Assembly (NCBI GenBank): GCA_024803745.1
Contig: JANJXV010000043.1
Coordinates: 5,477,518-5,541,517, forward strand
Length of the DNA stretch: 64,000 nucleotides
DNA from: Megascapheus bottae
Lineage: Eukaryota; Chordata; Mammalia; Rodentia; Geomyidae
Direction: 5' to 3'
How positions within the stretch are numbered: position 1 is the stretch's first letter; the number at the start of each line of letters is the position of its first letter. A program made the position numbers and the translations under genes. The notes beneath the pieces were generated by a model that saw nothing but the letters and a program-made list of their open reading frames with translations, had not been told where the DNA came from and did not search any database. Of the stretch, positions 31,667 through 44,339 are shown piece by piece.

Positions 31667-33466
31667 TGGAAGGAAGATGGCAAGGAGACAATAGGGACGC
31701 TGCCTATCTCTCTCACACAAAAACAGAGAAACAGGGAGTCTCACGAGCCAATTATCTTAACAAATCCACAACAAACTCAAAAAGCAACGGAGAAGGACTC
31801 AAACCAGAAAAGAAATCCAGATAAAGCTCACATCCATCTTTCTCAAAGAATTCAGAACGCGAGGACCCCTCCTCCACCCCTTGCCGCCAACGGCGGCGGA
31901 GGGCGCGGGGCCAGGCAGCCCAGAAGCGCAGAAACCAGCATAGGACTGGGCCAGCGAGCCACAGAAGCAGCGGAACCCAGATGCGGAACCAGAACACCAA
32001 GCAGCAAAACACAGACACAGAACACAGGCTGCGGAGGAAACTGGAGGGGAGTGAAAGACTCCCCACCACCGTGGAACACCCACAGACGGAACGCAGAGGC
32101 GTGAGTAGCACAGCGCATCCCAAAACACATAGGGAAAGCAGAGCGGTGCCAAGCAATAGAACTTAACTCAGACCCCTCCACCCCGCCCGAGAAAGACTGG
32201 CAGGAGCAGGGGGGCAAGGAATTTAGAATCTTGTCCCTTCCCTCAACAGCCCCCTCGCTCAGGCCATTGACTGGAGATTGACAGGCAGGCTACCTAAGAC
32301 CCAGCACCCACCAAGGGAGGCGGAGCTGTCACAACTCCCACCAGCCCAAGGGGCTCAACTCCCAGCCCTCTCACTGGAGACTGACAGGTGGGCGGACCCT
32401 AAGACTCAGCACCACACCTGGGGAGGTGGAGCGGTCCCAGCTCCCACCTGCCCACCAGGCTCCTCTCCCAGGCCACTGGATCTGGAGAGGGGAGGGCGCT
32501 GGGACCCTCCCTTACAACAGCGGGTAGGGTGTGCGGGAAAATAGGAGCCAGCATCTGCCCCCCCTCAATTCTCGAGTGGGGCATCCTCCAGCTGGGAATC
32601 CTGAGCAAGACAGCACCGAGGGGCCCCCCACAGTCACAGACTCTCTGACAAAGCAGTGGAAACACATCAGGGATCTGAAGGGCCAACCAGCAGCCAAGCT
32701 GACCTTCTGAGAATCAAAAAGGCACGGCTCTGCTCCTGGAGCCCATGTCCTCAGCTGGGCCCCACCCCTGGGAACAGAGCGGTCTTCTGCTGGTCCGTCT
32801 GAGAGGCCCTGGAAACTTTCAAACCCCAGACCCTTGGCTGGGGGCCACCCCTGGAAGCAACACAGGAAAAAGTCTGCCCAACATGCTCAGACTGAAGTGC
32901 GCAGATCCACCCCATGGTCCACTGTGAGGCCACTGGTTGGGCTAAGATATGGTTGTGCAACAAAACATAAGTTTTATTCTAATATTTTTCAAACTTTGTA
33001 CTCAAATACGCTACCTACTTACCAACTTAGGTCAGGTATCCTTACGGTATACCTTTTCTTCATTACGATAATATTCTTACACTCTTATGTTAATCCTCTT
33101 GTACCTCCCCTGACCTCTCTCATTCTATTTTTCTATCTCTGGTCCTCTGTTCATCTTTCAACCCTTATAATGCATGGATCTACACTTGATGGCTATTGAG
33201 AAATACTGTATATGTGAGTGCTTAATAAGTGTCAAGGCTCAGAGGGACTTAAAGACAATAGAGATTGGATTGAGAGGCTTATTGTTTGGGGTATAAATCG
33301 CGTATCAGTGGATGTATCAGACTGGTCTGTAAGTGCACAAAAAGAAAGAGTAATAACACCAATCAAAAATTGTGAGCATCTAGTGTCTGCCAGCTACAGA
33401 GGTCTAGGTTGGTTATATCTGAAAAACTATAATCGTGTTTAGAATTAATCTTGCTCCCAGTTTCAA
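31667..33466 (+). promoter_or_regulatory. LINE-1 5'UTR/promoter region, GC-rich with tandem repeats
   Basis: The first 1.3 kb is GC-rich. It contains two tandem units of about 103-106 bases (32263-32365 and 32366-32471, both with CTGGAGA.TGACAGG and ending CTCCCAG), plus a partial third. A second partial duplication around GCTGGG...CCACCCCTGG lies at about 32754 and 32837. The last 0.5 kb before ORF1 is AT-rich. Mouse L1 promoters are also built of tandem monomers, but the sequences are not evidently related. Confidence 0.75.
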
Positions 33467-34576
33467 ATGGGCAGAACAAGAAACTCAAGAAAAATGTCAA
33501 ATCAAGAAACAACATGCCCCAGCAAATGTAAACAAACAATGGAACAGTCACTGGCAAACCTAGAGGAGAGTCTTCAAAGTGCTATACAAATGCAATTGAT
33601 AAACATCATTAATGAAAAATGTGAAAATATAAAGAAAGAGATAAGGGAGGAAGCCATAGCTAAACAAGAGGAAACCATAAACAAGGTGATAAGTGAAAAA
33701 GAAGAAGACATAAAAGAGGCCATAATAAAGGTTTTTCAAAGAAAGATGGATGAATTCATAGAATCCACAAATAAAAACGTGACTGAACTCCAGCAAATGT
33801 CCAAAGAATGTACAGCTATTGAGCAAACCACTCAAATGGAAATCAAGGAGCTAAAGAAATCCATACTTGATCTAAAAGAAGAGATGCAAGGCATCAAAAA
33901 TGAGCAATTAGAAGCAAGGGAGATGAAAAATAAAGTAGATAGCTTTGATAGCAGGTTAGACAATGCAGAGGAGAGAATTTCCGGGGCTGACGATCATTTA
34001 ATTATTATATAGAAAGAACAGAAAACGACTCAATCCAAATCTAGGAAATATAAGAGAGCACTTCAGGAGGTCCAAGATACAATTAGAAAGCCTAATTTAA
34101 GGCTAATTGGTATTGAGGAGGGTCTGGAGAAAGAGGTCAATGGTATTGGAAACATACTTCAGGGAATCATCTCAGAGAATTTCCCAAATATCCAGAAGGG
34201 CAAGCCCATCCAGATACAAGAAGCTTTTAGAAAACCAAACAGACCTGACCAGAAAAGAATATCGCACCGCCACATCGTAATCCAAACTGGATCAATAGAA
34301 ATGAAAGAAAGGATCCTAAATGCAGCCAGGGATAAGGGATCAATAACCTATAGAGGCAAACCAATAAGAATAACCCCAGATTTCTCAGCAGAGACGATGC
34401 AAGCAAGAAGTGACTGGAAGCATATATATCATGCCCTTTACTCAAATAACTACCAACCAAGAATACTTTACCCAGCTAAGCTTTCATTCATAACTGAGGG
34501 AACAATAAAAACATTCCATTCCAGGGAAAAGCTGCAACAATATGTAGCAACAACCCAACACTACAGAGAATTCTGA
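33467..34576 (+). pseudogene. LINE-1 ORF1 (RNA-binding chaperone) with one in-frame stop
   Basis: One frame of about 369 codons, interrupted only by TAG at 34010-34012, where the copy at 62610-63727 has GAG. ORF1p coats L1 RNA as a trimer. The N-terminal half here is rich in heptad-like E/K/I/L coiled coil (roughly residues 35-180). The C-terminal half has the RNA-binding motifs (NLRLIGIEEG, RPDQKRISHRHIVI, ARSDWKHIYHAL). It ends 125 bases before the ORF2 start. Confidence 0.93.
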
Positions 34577-34701
34577 AATACGTTCTGTACGTAGAAAACC
34601 AAAATAAATGCAATATACGGAAAGAAATGGCACCTAAACAGCATACCATCTAACGACCACAAGAACTGCCAAGACACAGGCACTAATAAAAGCTTTTAAT
34701 A

Positions 34702-37700
34702 ATGGTAGGAACTAATAAATATCTCTCAAGTCTAACTCTCAATATCAATGGATTTAACTCTCCAATTAAACATCATAGACTGTCTACTTGGATCAAAAAG
34801 CAAGAGCCATCGTTCTGCTATCTTCAAGAGACACATCTTACCCAAAAAGACAAGCATCTTTTGAAAGTGAGAGGTTGGAATAAACTCTATCAAGCTTACG
34901 GCCCCCATAAACAGGCTGAAATTGCCATCCTCATATCAGATAAAATAGACTTCAAACTAAAATTAGTAAGAAAAGACAAAGAAGGTTACTGCATACTACT
35001 AAAGGGATCTTTCCTCCAGGAAGACATAATGATCCTAAATATTTACACACGCAATCCCGGAACACCGAACTTCATCAAGCAAACTTTACTTACACTGAAA
35101 CCATACATAGATCGAAACACAGTGATTGTCGGTGACTTTAACACACCACTCTCACCTATGGACAGATCAACAAGGCAAAAATTCAACAGAGAAACCTTAG
35201 AACTGAACAACTATGTAGACCAACTAGATCTAACAGACATCTGCAGAATATTCCACCAAGCAACAACACAATATACGTTTTTCTCAGCAGCACATGGAAC
35301 ATTTTCCAAAATAGACCACATCTTAGGCCATAAAACAAACCTGGACAGATTCAGAAACACTGAAATTATTCCCTGCACGCTCTCAGACCACAAAGGCATC
35401 AAATTAGAACTGAACACATCTCCACCAACGAAAACCCTGTACCTCACGGAGACTGAACAACACATTGTGGAATCACCAATGGGGCATCGAAGAAATCAGA
35501 ACAGAAATTCAAGAGTTTATGAAATTTAACAATAAAGAGCACACAAAATACCAACTCCTTTGGGACACAGCAAAGGCAGTACTCAGAGGAAAATTTATAG
35601 CGCTGAGTGCCCACAACAACAAGTTGGAAAACAAGGGAAAAATTGCAAACCAACAAGTTAATGTCTCACCTTAAGCTCCTGGAAAAAGAGCAACAAACCA
35701 ACCCTAATCCCAGTAGAAGAATGCAAATTATTAAATCAAAGCAGATTTAAATGATTTGGAATCCAAAAAAACTAGCGCAAATTGAAATAAACAAAATCGC
35801 AGATGAAAATGATAATATCACGACAGAAATTACCAAGATCCAGAATGTCATGAGGGAATACTTCTCAAACCTTTACACCAACAAATTTGAGAATCTAGAA
35901 GAAATGGACGAATTCCTAGCCAATATTAACATACCCACACTGAACTAAGAGGAAGTAACCCAACTCAACAAGCCTATTTCAAGCTCTGAAATAGAAATGT
36001 CAATTAGAGAACTTCCATCTAAGAAAAGCCCAGGGCCAGATGGATTCACAGCTGAATTCTATAAAGTCTTCAAAGCACAGCTCACAGCAATACTCCTCAA
36101 GCTCTTCAACGAAATTGAAAATGAAGGTTCGTTACCAAACTCATTCTATGAAGCCAGTATAACCCTCATCCCCAAACCAGACAGAGATTCATCAAAGAAA
36201 GAGAACTATAGACCTATTTCTTTCATGAACTTTGATGCAAAACTTCTCAACAAAATACTGGCCAACCGTCTACAACAACTCATCAAAAAATTATACACTA
36301 TTATCAAACAGGATTCATCACAGGGAGGCAAAGCTGGTTCAACATAGCAAATCAATATAATTCAACACATCAACAGGAGCAAGGACAAAAATTACATGAT
36401 TGTCTCAATAGATGCAGAAAAGGCATTTGACAAGATCCAACACCCCTTTATGTTAAAAGCTCTGGAGAAACTAGGAATCCATGGAACATTCCTCAATACA
36501 ATAAAGACTGGGTATGAGAAACCCACTGCTAGTATTACACTTAATGGTGAAAAGTTAAACCATTCCCTCTAACATCAGGAACGAGAAAAGGATGCCCACT
36601 CTCTCCACTCCTCTTTAACATACTATTAGAATTCCTAGCCAGTGCAATAAGGCAAGAAGCAAACATAAAGGGGATCCAAGAAGGGAAAGAGAAAGTAAAA
36701 CTATCCCTCTTTGCAGATGACATGATTCTGTATTTAAAGAATCCTATAGACTCTACAAGCTCCTTAAGCTGATTCAAAACTTTGGAAGGGTAGCAGGCTA
36801 GAAAATTAACCCTCAAAAATCAACTGCCTACCTTTAAGCCAATAGTGAGAGGAACGAGGCAATAATCAGGAAAGCAACTCCTTTCACAATAGCCTCAAAG
36901 AAAATAAAGTAACTAGGAATTAGCTTAACTAAAATGTAAAGGACCTTTTTTAAAAATATATTTTATGGTAATTAATAAAAGGGTTACATGATATTTGCCA
37001 GATAAATGGTGCCTTAATTCCCACACATTGAAACCCTTTCACACGTCATGGTCCCCATTTCCCTTCCCCCTTCCCCCACCCCTTATCCTGTTTTCCCCCG
37101 TTCCCTATCCAATTTCAAATAAGCAAATACAAATATATCCAATATATCAGATAACAAAGGGAGATAGTGTAACAATATGAGATAACCAAGGGACAGTAGA
37201 AGTGATGAGAGATAACATAGTACCTTAAGCACAACAACGATTAATTATATGGCTTATGTTTACATCATATTTTAAATGACAATTTTAACAAACAATGTTC
37301 AAGGAGGAAATCTCTAATTACATTCTCTGGGACTTAGTCTTTAGAACTTAATCCAAATTAGGCTAACGGTTTGTATGTCATAGAAACATATCAGTTTATG
37401 AAATAAAATTTTATGATTATAGAGTCATAGGTTTTTTTGTGTATATAGTCATGTTTGTATTTCCATTACTATGTCCATTGCTTTGGGTATGCAGTTATTG
37501 AGTCCTCTCTCTTGTACACTTTGGATTTAATAACCACATATTAAGGATACCATGCGCCTTTTGTTCCTTAGGTTTTGACTTGTCTCACTCAGCATGATTC
37601 GCTCTAGATTCATCCACTTCCCTGCCAATGCCATTATTTTACCTTGCCTGTTGGCTATGTAGAATTCCATTGTGTATACATACCACATTTTCTGTATCCA

Positions 37701-40140
37701 TTCATCTGCAGTAGGGCATCTGGGTTGTTTCCATCGCATGGCTATTGTGAATAGTGCAGAGATGATCATAGCTGAGCAGGTGTCTTTATAATATCCTGGG
37801 TCATGATGTTCAGGATAGATGCCCAGAAGTGGTATGGCGGGATCATAGGGAAGGTCTATTTTCAGTTCTTTAAGGAACCTCCACACTGCTTTCCAGAGTG
37901 GCTGAACTAGTTTACAATCCCACCAGCAGTGGAGTAGGGTTCCTTTTTCTCCACAACCCCGCCAGCAACTGTCATTGTCTTGGCCATTCTTGTTGGGGTA
38001 AGGTGGTATCTTGGGGTTGTTTTTATTTGCATTTCCTTTATGATCATAGATGATGAACATTTTCTCATATGTGTTTCTGCCATTTTAATCTCTTCTTCTG
38101 ATAGGTCTCTCTTTAGTTCCCTCGCCCATTTAGTGAATGGTTTATTGGGTTTTCAGGGGATTAGTTTCTTGAGTTCCCTGTAGATACTGGATATTAAGCA
38201 TTTGTCAGATGTTTTGTTGGTGAATATCTTTTCCCAGTTGGTTGGCTGTCTCTCTACTTTTGCAACTATGTTTTTATCTGTACAGAAATTTTTACTTTTA
38301 GGTAGTCCCATTTATCGAGTCTCTCTCCAATCTGTTGGGACCCTGGGATTCTGTTCAGGAATCTGTTGCCTGTGCCTATGAGTTCCAGTGTCTCTCCTAC
38401 ATTATCGTGTAGCAATTTCACGGTTTCCTGTCTGACGTTGAGGTCATTGATCCACTTTGAGTTAATGCTTGTACGTGGCGAAAGGCTAGGGTCAATGTTT
38501 AGTTTTCTGCATGTGGCTGCCCAGTTTTTCCAGCACCAATAATTGAATAATTCCATTGTACATCTTTGGCTCCTTTGTCAAATACAAGTTGCCTATAGGT
38601 ATATGGTTCTATTTCTGGGTCTTCTATTCTGTTCCACTGAACTTCTGGTCTGTTTTTGATGAAAACTTTAAAACCCTAAAAAAGAAAATTAAAGCAGAAG
38701 TAAGGAAATGGAAAACCCTCCCATGCTCCTGGATTGGAAGAATCAACATTGTGAAAATGACAATCTTGCCAAGGGCTATCTACAAATTCATTGCAATACC
38801 CATCAATATCCCAAAAGCATTCTTTAAAGAAATAGAAGAGGCAATTCAAAATTTCATATGGAATAATAAAAGACCCCCGTATAGCAAAAACACTTCTTAG
38901 CAGAAAGAACAGCGCTGGAGGAATTTCAATTCCAAACTTTAGACTCTATTACAGAGCTATAATTCGCAAAACAGCTTAGTTGACACAAGAACAGGCCGGA
39001 AGACTAATGGAATAGAACTGAGGACCCAGATATTAAACCACAGACCTATGGCCACCTAATCTTTGTCAAGGGAGCCAAAAAAATAGAATGGAAGAAAGCC
39101 TCTTCAACAAGTAGTGCTGGTAGAACTAGTTAAAAACCTCCAGAAAACTAAAGTTGGATCCTTCTTTGTCACCCTGTGCTAGAATTAACTCCAAATGGAT
39201 CAAAGACCTGGAGGTAAAAGCTGACACACTGAAAACTTTACAGGAAGGAATAGGAGATACACTAGGCCTCCTTGACACAGGTCGAGACTTTCTTAATAAG
39301 GACCAAGAATCACAACAAATCAGAGAAAGGCTAGATAAGTGGGACGGCATTAAACTACGGAGCTTTTGTATGGCAAAGGACATGGCTAGTAAATTAATTA
39401 GGAAGCCTACAGAGTGGGAGAAGATCTTCTACAACCAAACAACGGACAAAGGCCTCATATCTAAAATATATCAAGAACTCAAAAAATTGAATCACTCCAA
39501 AACCAATATCTACAGTAACAACCATCCCATTAAAAAATGGGCCAAAGACTTAAAGAGAGTCTTCTCTGAAAAAGAAACAAAAATGGCCTATAGACACATG
39601 AAGAAATGCTCAACATCTCTGGTTATAAAAGAAATTCAAATCAAAACAATTCTAAGATTCCACCTCACTCCAGTTAGAATGGCCAGGATCAGGAAAATGA
39701 ATAATAACAGATGCTGGAGGGAATGTGGCCAGGAGGGATCACTACTACACTGTTGGTGGGAGTGCAAACTCATTCAACCCCTATGGAAAGCAGTATGGCA
39801 GTGCCTCAAAAGGCTCAACATAGAGCTCCCCTATGACCCAGCAATTCCACTACTTGGCATTTACCGAACCATCCAGAATATAGGGCATACTAATTCCACT
39901 AGCGCAACAATGTTCATTGCAGCATTATTCACCATAGGAAAGATATGGAACCAACCTATATGTCCCTGAGTTGATGAGTGGGATTTGTATACAATGGAAT
40001 TCTATGCTGCTGTCAGAAAAAACGACATCTCCCCATTTGTTAGGAAATGGAAAGACTTAGAAAAGATCATATTAAGTGAAGTAAGCCAGACTCAAAGGAA
40101 CTTAGGCTCAATGGTTTCCCTCATTTGTCATAATCAGTAG
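34702..40140 (+). pseudogene. LINE-1 ORF2 (endonuclease/reverse transcriptase), disrupted
   Basis: The endonuclease domain (34702 to about 35460) reads through cleanly with QETHL, VGDFNTPL, and SDHKG motifs. The frame is then lost near 35470. A deletion of about 90 bases occurs near 35775, judged against 50740-50850. Further stops fall at about 35946 and 36345. Reverse-transcriptase pieces survive (KSPGPDGF near 36021; FADDM at about 36709-36723). A nested L1 splits it at 36951-38651. The C-terminal cysteine-rich segment ([12 protein letters not shown]) is readable at about 39725-39765, before another stop at 39967-39969. The reading frame's usual end aligns to 40138-40140. Confidence 0.93.
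36951..38651 (-). mobile_element. Nested LINE-1, minus strand, chimeric between two subfamilies
   Basis: Inserted in the host L1's ORF2: the uninterrupted sequence is visible in reverse at about 52950-52975. The left end (36951-37255) is a 3'UTR of the same type as the host element. From 37256 the sequence switches to the 3' end of a second subfamily (same type as 53069-53683 and 56394-57133). It then continues through its ORF2 C-terminal part (37527-38060 is an open 177-codon stretch with [14 protein letters not shown]) to about 38651. The nested copy is younger than its host. Confidence 0.93.
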
Positions 40141-40566
40141 AAACCTTGGGTTCTCCTAGCAGAGATCTGCAACAGAGCAAAACCTTGATACAGAAGGCCA
40201 TATAGTATGAAGCTAATTGAAAGGACCTCCAGGATATTAAAACAAAAGCCATATAATGAATGATTGTTGTCCTTAATGTACTATGTTATCTCTCATCTCC
40301 TTTGCTGTCCCTTGGTTATCTCATATTGTTACAGTATCTCACTTTGTTATCTGATATATTGAATTTATTTGTATTGGGTTATTTGAAATTTGATACGGAA
40401 GGGGGGAAAACCAAGAGGGGGCGGTGGGGGGGAGGGTAATGGGTACCAAGACATGTGAAAGGGTATCAATGTATGTGCATTAATGCACCTACTATCTTAA
40501 AAAATATCATGTAACCCTTTTATTAATTACAATAAAAAATATAAAAAAAGAAATTCATCAATTGGG

Positions 40567-41774
40567 CTGACAGGGATGATAACAGGAGGTAAGGAACTTG
40601 GGGCTGATATGGGAGAAATGAAGATCAGAAAATACAAATGTCCAGTTAGCGAGGGAGGATACTTTCATTAAATAATAATAACTAAGTTATCATACATTTA
40701 TCAAATCCACTAAATGGAGCACTGAGCTATTCTTGTGATATTCTGAATGGATACTAAGGGTAACATGTATGAGGTAACAAATATAATTTTATAGATGGAA
40801 ACATTTGGTAGTATGCTCAGTTTCGTAGTGTCCATATTAAACATGTGATTTCTATAACTTTAAAACATGAGATACTTTTAAAATAATGGATAAAAATCAA
40901 GAAATTTTTTTCCCTATAGAGATCAAGTGATCTATTACATGTCCAAATATTCTTCAAGACAGTGAAGAGACCTGTCTCCAGAGATTTAGTCCCTATTGAA
41001 ATTAACAGTTCCTTTAAGGATTCCTTCTTATTTTCTTTAATCAAAACAAAAGGGAAAAAAAACAAAAAGAACTATGTTCCCCTTGGAATAAATTAATTCC
41101 TCTCTCTCCCTGTAACAGCTACATTATTGCAAGAAATTAACCTAAATCTGTTTATCCATGATGTCATCTTCACTTTAACTCATGGGAACAAAATGATTTG
41201 GAGACTAGAAAGATATTTTATTCCATGAAGACAATTATTTCATGAAATACAATTCATTTGATGAGATCTTAGTAGATTCATTGATTGACTTGCAAGAAAC
41301 TGCACAAGCTTCTGACGCCCTTCTCTGAATCCAGTCTCCGTGAAAACCCTAGCTGACAAAGTTCTAAGAAGGAGTTGGGGGATAAAAAACTTCAGTGGTA
41401 AAAATAAAAGAAGAAGACAGAGCCACGGTAGCCTAATAAAGACGGGCGAAATGTAAATTTATGTTCAGTGAGGAGAAACAAGAGAAAAAGGACCAGAAGT
41501 GGGCTCACGTCTGCAGGTGAGGTCCCAGATCTCCAGGTAACTTATAATCCTCATGGAGCTGATGCTTTGGAAACTCTGATTTCCCTTCTTTCTCCAGCCT
41601 ACAGCACCTTTCTCATGAAGTTCCTTTCTGGAAAGTCTCTTGCTCTTCTCCAAGAATCAGCGTTATCTGTCAGCTTTGTTTTATCCAATTATGTATTTAT
41701 TAATCACCTGCTTAAAGATCCATGTGCACCAGGTATTGTCTGTTGGGTTCAATGCCACTGGGCTTCTTTGTTCT
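40567..41774. other. Upstream block of OR duplication unit D; no gene seen
   Basis: Continues the duplicated block interrupted by the LINE-1. Homologous to 2900-4100 and 11447-12640. No coding signal. Confidence 0.8.
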
Positions 41775-41905
41775 CTAGGCCTGAGCCTTAAACTTGGCAC
41801 TCTCCTAATCTCCTTTTACTCAAGGCTAGCACTCTACTACTTGAGCTACAGCTCCATTTCCAGCTTTTTCGGTCATTATTTGGAAATAAGGGTCTCATGG
41901 ACTTT
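41775..41905 (-). mobile_element. Truncated SINE, minus strand
   Basis: Equivalent of 4215-4436 and 12781-13015, shortened, without its GT tail. Confidence 0.7.
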
Positions 41906-41974
41906 CCTTTCCCATTAGTGTCCATAACAAAATCTAGCCAACAATGGAATTATTGATAAAGAAGAATTCCCCTT

Positions 41975-42240
41975 CATGTGTGTCTGTGTGTGTGTGTTGT
42001 ATGTGTGTGTGTTTTGTGTGTGTGTGTGCTTGCATGTGCATGTGCCAGCCATGGGGCTTGAACTGTGGGTCTTTGCACTCTCCCTGAACTTCTGAGCCAT
42101 ACCAAGTGAACTACAGCTCACTTGTGGCTTTTTGGTAATTAATCAGGAATGATAATCTCATGGATTTCCATGTCTGAGCTGGCTTCACACCCTGATCCTT
42201 CAATTACAGCCTCCTAGTAGCTAGAATGCCAGCTTGAGCC
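41975..42240 (-). mobile_element. SINE, minus strand, with (GT)n tail
   Basis: Paralogue of 13153-13430. Confidence 0.82.
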
Positions 42241-42744
42241 ACTGGCACCCAACTTCCCTCACTTAGTTTTGCACATGCACACTGGCTTCAGTGTGCACCG
42301 AATGGTTTTCTATGTATTCAAACTGGAAAAGGGGGTTTTCCTGGGGTATTTTCACAAAGGCATATATTGTGTTTTGATCACACTAAACCCCTCTGTACCT
42401 CTTTCTTTGGTCCATAGTCCCTTCTTCTGATTTCAACAGGGTTTAGTGGATTTTATCTTCATCTTCACACATATTCTGTATTAATCACACCATTACTTCC
42501 CTCTCTCTCTGGCTTGTCCCCACAAACAACTACATTACTGATATATTTACAGATAGATAGATAATATGTAGATTGATCATAGATAATAGAAATTAGATGC
42601 TAAGAAAAATTATAACTCTAAGAGTGACATTTTCCTTACCTTTAATGATTCCAATAGAGTCTCCCTGTATAGAATCCTGAAAAGATTAGATTTCTTTAAT
42701 GGGTAAACAAGATTGAGATAAGCCTACTATTTATTATCTTTTTT
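42241..42744 (-). other. Old LINE-1-like remnant and flank
   Basis: Paralogue of 13431-13760, ending in a short (GATA) tract near 42553. 42600-42744 is unrecognised. Confidence 0.4.
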
Positions 42745-42905
42745 GATATTTCATTCTAATTAATAGAAGGGTTACATTATATTCACCAGATAGAAGGTGC
42801 ATTACTTCACAAACACTGATGCCCTTTCTCATGTTTTGGTCCCCATTACATTTGCCTCACCCCTGCCCCTCATCTTGTTATCCCCCCTTCCCTATTTATT
42901 TTTAC
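42745..42905 (-). mobile_element. Short LINE-1 3'UTR fragment, minus strand
   Basis: Reverse complement of the 3'UTR end (AATAGAAGGGTTACATTATA; AGAAGGTGCATTACTTCAC) up to the C-rich complement of the G tract. Confidence 0.88.
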
Positions 42906-43119
42906 ATCTCACTGTATAAATATCAAGTGTCTAGGTAGGAAATGAAAACTGAAAACTACACATATTTCAGAGTTAACTGTCAGTATGCCCATTGACTTAG
43001 ACATAAAATTTAAGATTTCATTGTAATTCATAAAACTTTGTAAGAGAAGATAGCATTAAAGATAAATGAAAAGAAAAAAACAAAGATAAAAACTAACAAA
43101 GATACAGTTCAGTAGATAA

Positions 43120-43445
43120 TGGACCAACAGACAGACAGATAGATACACAGATAATAGATGGGCAATTACATAGATATATCAGAAGGTAATACAAAAACAC
43201 ATGGATAGATATATAACTAACCAAGAGACAGACAAATAAGTACAAAGGTAGACAGATATTACACAGATAGATATACACAGGCATACATACATAGATAACA
43301 GTACACACATACACAGAAACTGAGATATCACAGTATCCTGGTACGTACATGATAGACAGACACATACATACATAAACAATAGACATACAGTGGGTTGGAA
43401 AGTGGGTAAGAAGATAGCTAGCTGAGTAGGCAGACAAATAGATAC
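43120..43445. repeat. Degenerate (GATA)/(ACAG)/(CATA) tetranucleotide array
   Basis: About 325 bases of interrupted ACAGATAGATAC-type repeats. The minus-strand reading frames across it are composition artefacts. Confidence 0.85.
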
Positions 43446-43984
43446 AAGGATACAAAATTGTGAAGAAGAGAACACATGTACCATTTGTCTTTCTGAACCT
43501 GGATTATTTTGCTTCCAGTCATTTTCCTCCACAGGATGGAATCCATTGTTCTTAAAGGCTGAATACTATTCCATTATATGTCTGTTTCTGTTCTCCTTTC
43601 ATCCACAGGACAGTGGGGCTGATTTCATTCGTTGTCTCAGCCTAAAAGGCCTGTGCCTTCCTTTCCTACTCCATCTTTCCTCCCCCCAGCACAAATGATT
43701 TCCATTTCCCAGAAGATTTTCCTCCCAAATGCTGTCATTCTGATTTACACAGCTTCCATTGAATGAGCATAAAAGATGTTAACACGTGTAATTGTTCTGG
43801 AGAAGACAAACACTAGTGTTCAAACCTTAAGATTTCTTTGTAAATATTCCAGACAAACTGCTCTTTCAGAGCCTTCAGCATATGAATCATCTTCATCCAG
43901 TTTACTATTGCATGATCCATTAATTCTGCTGATTTCCGCACAATATGTTCCTGCTCCAGAGCATGAAATCCCATGCAAGTGATG
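43446..43984 (-). other. Old LINE-1-like remnant then unrecognised flank
   Basis: 43450-43610 resembles the reverse complement of an old L1 end (GGCTGAATACTATTCCATTA). 43641-43984 is not recognised. Confidence 0.4.
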
Positions 43985-44150
43985 GATGGTGTGTGTGTGA
44001 GACTACTTACTCAAGGCTACTATGAGATCCACTGTCATCCTTTTAGTGCTACAAAAAGGATACAATAATCTGACAGACTTTTCTTACCCAGACTGACTTA
44101 CAACCCCAAGCCTTAGCTCTCCACTTCCTGAGTAGCTAGGATTACAGGCA
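43985..44150 (-). mobile_element. Truncated SINE, minus strand
   Basis: Shortened relative of 13880-14100, keeping the reverse-complement left arm (CCTGAGTAGCTAGGATTACA). Confidence 0.65.
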
Positions 44151-44259
44151 TGAATTAAATGTGCTAAGCATATCGTAGGTTATTTTAATGAATTCGTGCT
44201 CTTTGTCCTCATTTCTGTGCAGCTGGTATTCTCTTTTTTACCCTCTCTCTTATTTTGGA

Positions 44260-44339
44260 ATAAATCACCTAGAAGGAATTCTCTGTCGGGAGGCATCCAC
44301 AGCCATGTTGACCAGCCATGGTATATTCCATCCACACAG
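44260..44339 (+). other. Putative 5' non-coding exon of OR unit D (donor at 44340)
   Basis: Nearly identical to 5221-5300, ending ATCCACACAG before GTAACAG. Confidence 0.5.

Larger units (their letters stand above)
31651..40566 (+). mobile_element. Near full-length LINE-1 with target-site duplication
   Basis: The element body spans 31667-40550 and, minus the nested insertion, is about 7.2 kb. AAATCCAGCAATTGGG at 31651-31666 and AAATTCATCAATTGGG at 40551-40566 are the target duplication (two mismatches). Empty sites are seen near 2890 and 11440. The order is 5'UTR, ORF1, ORF2, 3'UTR with G-rich tract near 40398-40445, and A-rich tail. An AAGATGGC core at 31674-31681, right at the start, resembles the YY1 site of other mammalian L1 promoters. 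It is inactive by inspection: ORF1 has a stop and ORF2 is badly broken. Confidence 0.96.

Noticed and set aside
31752..32217. Three overlapping minus-strand ORFs of 117-134 codons antisense to the L1 5'UTR (an ORF0-like idea)
   Set aside because: All lie in GC-rich DNA with few stops in any frame. None has a recognisable domain, and no second copy of this 5'UTR part is in the window to test conservation.
39154..39969. Stand-alone host gene from a 271-codon ORF
   Set aside because: It is the C-terminal part of LINE-1 ORF2, matching 49301-50290 and 58339-58911.
43093..43532. Minus-strand ORFs of 117-120 codons rich in Tyr/Cys/Val
   Set aside because: They read through a degenerate GATA/ACAG repeat array.
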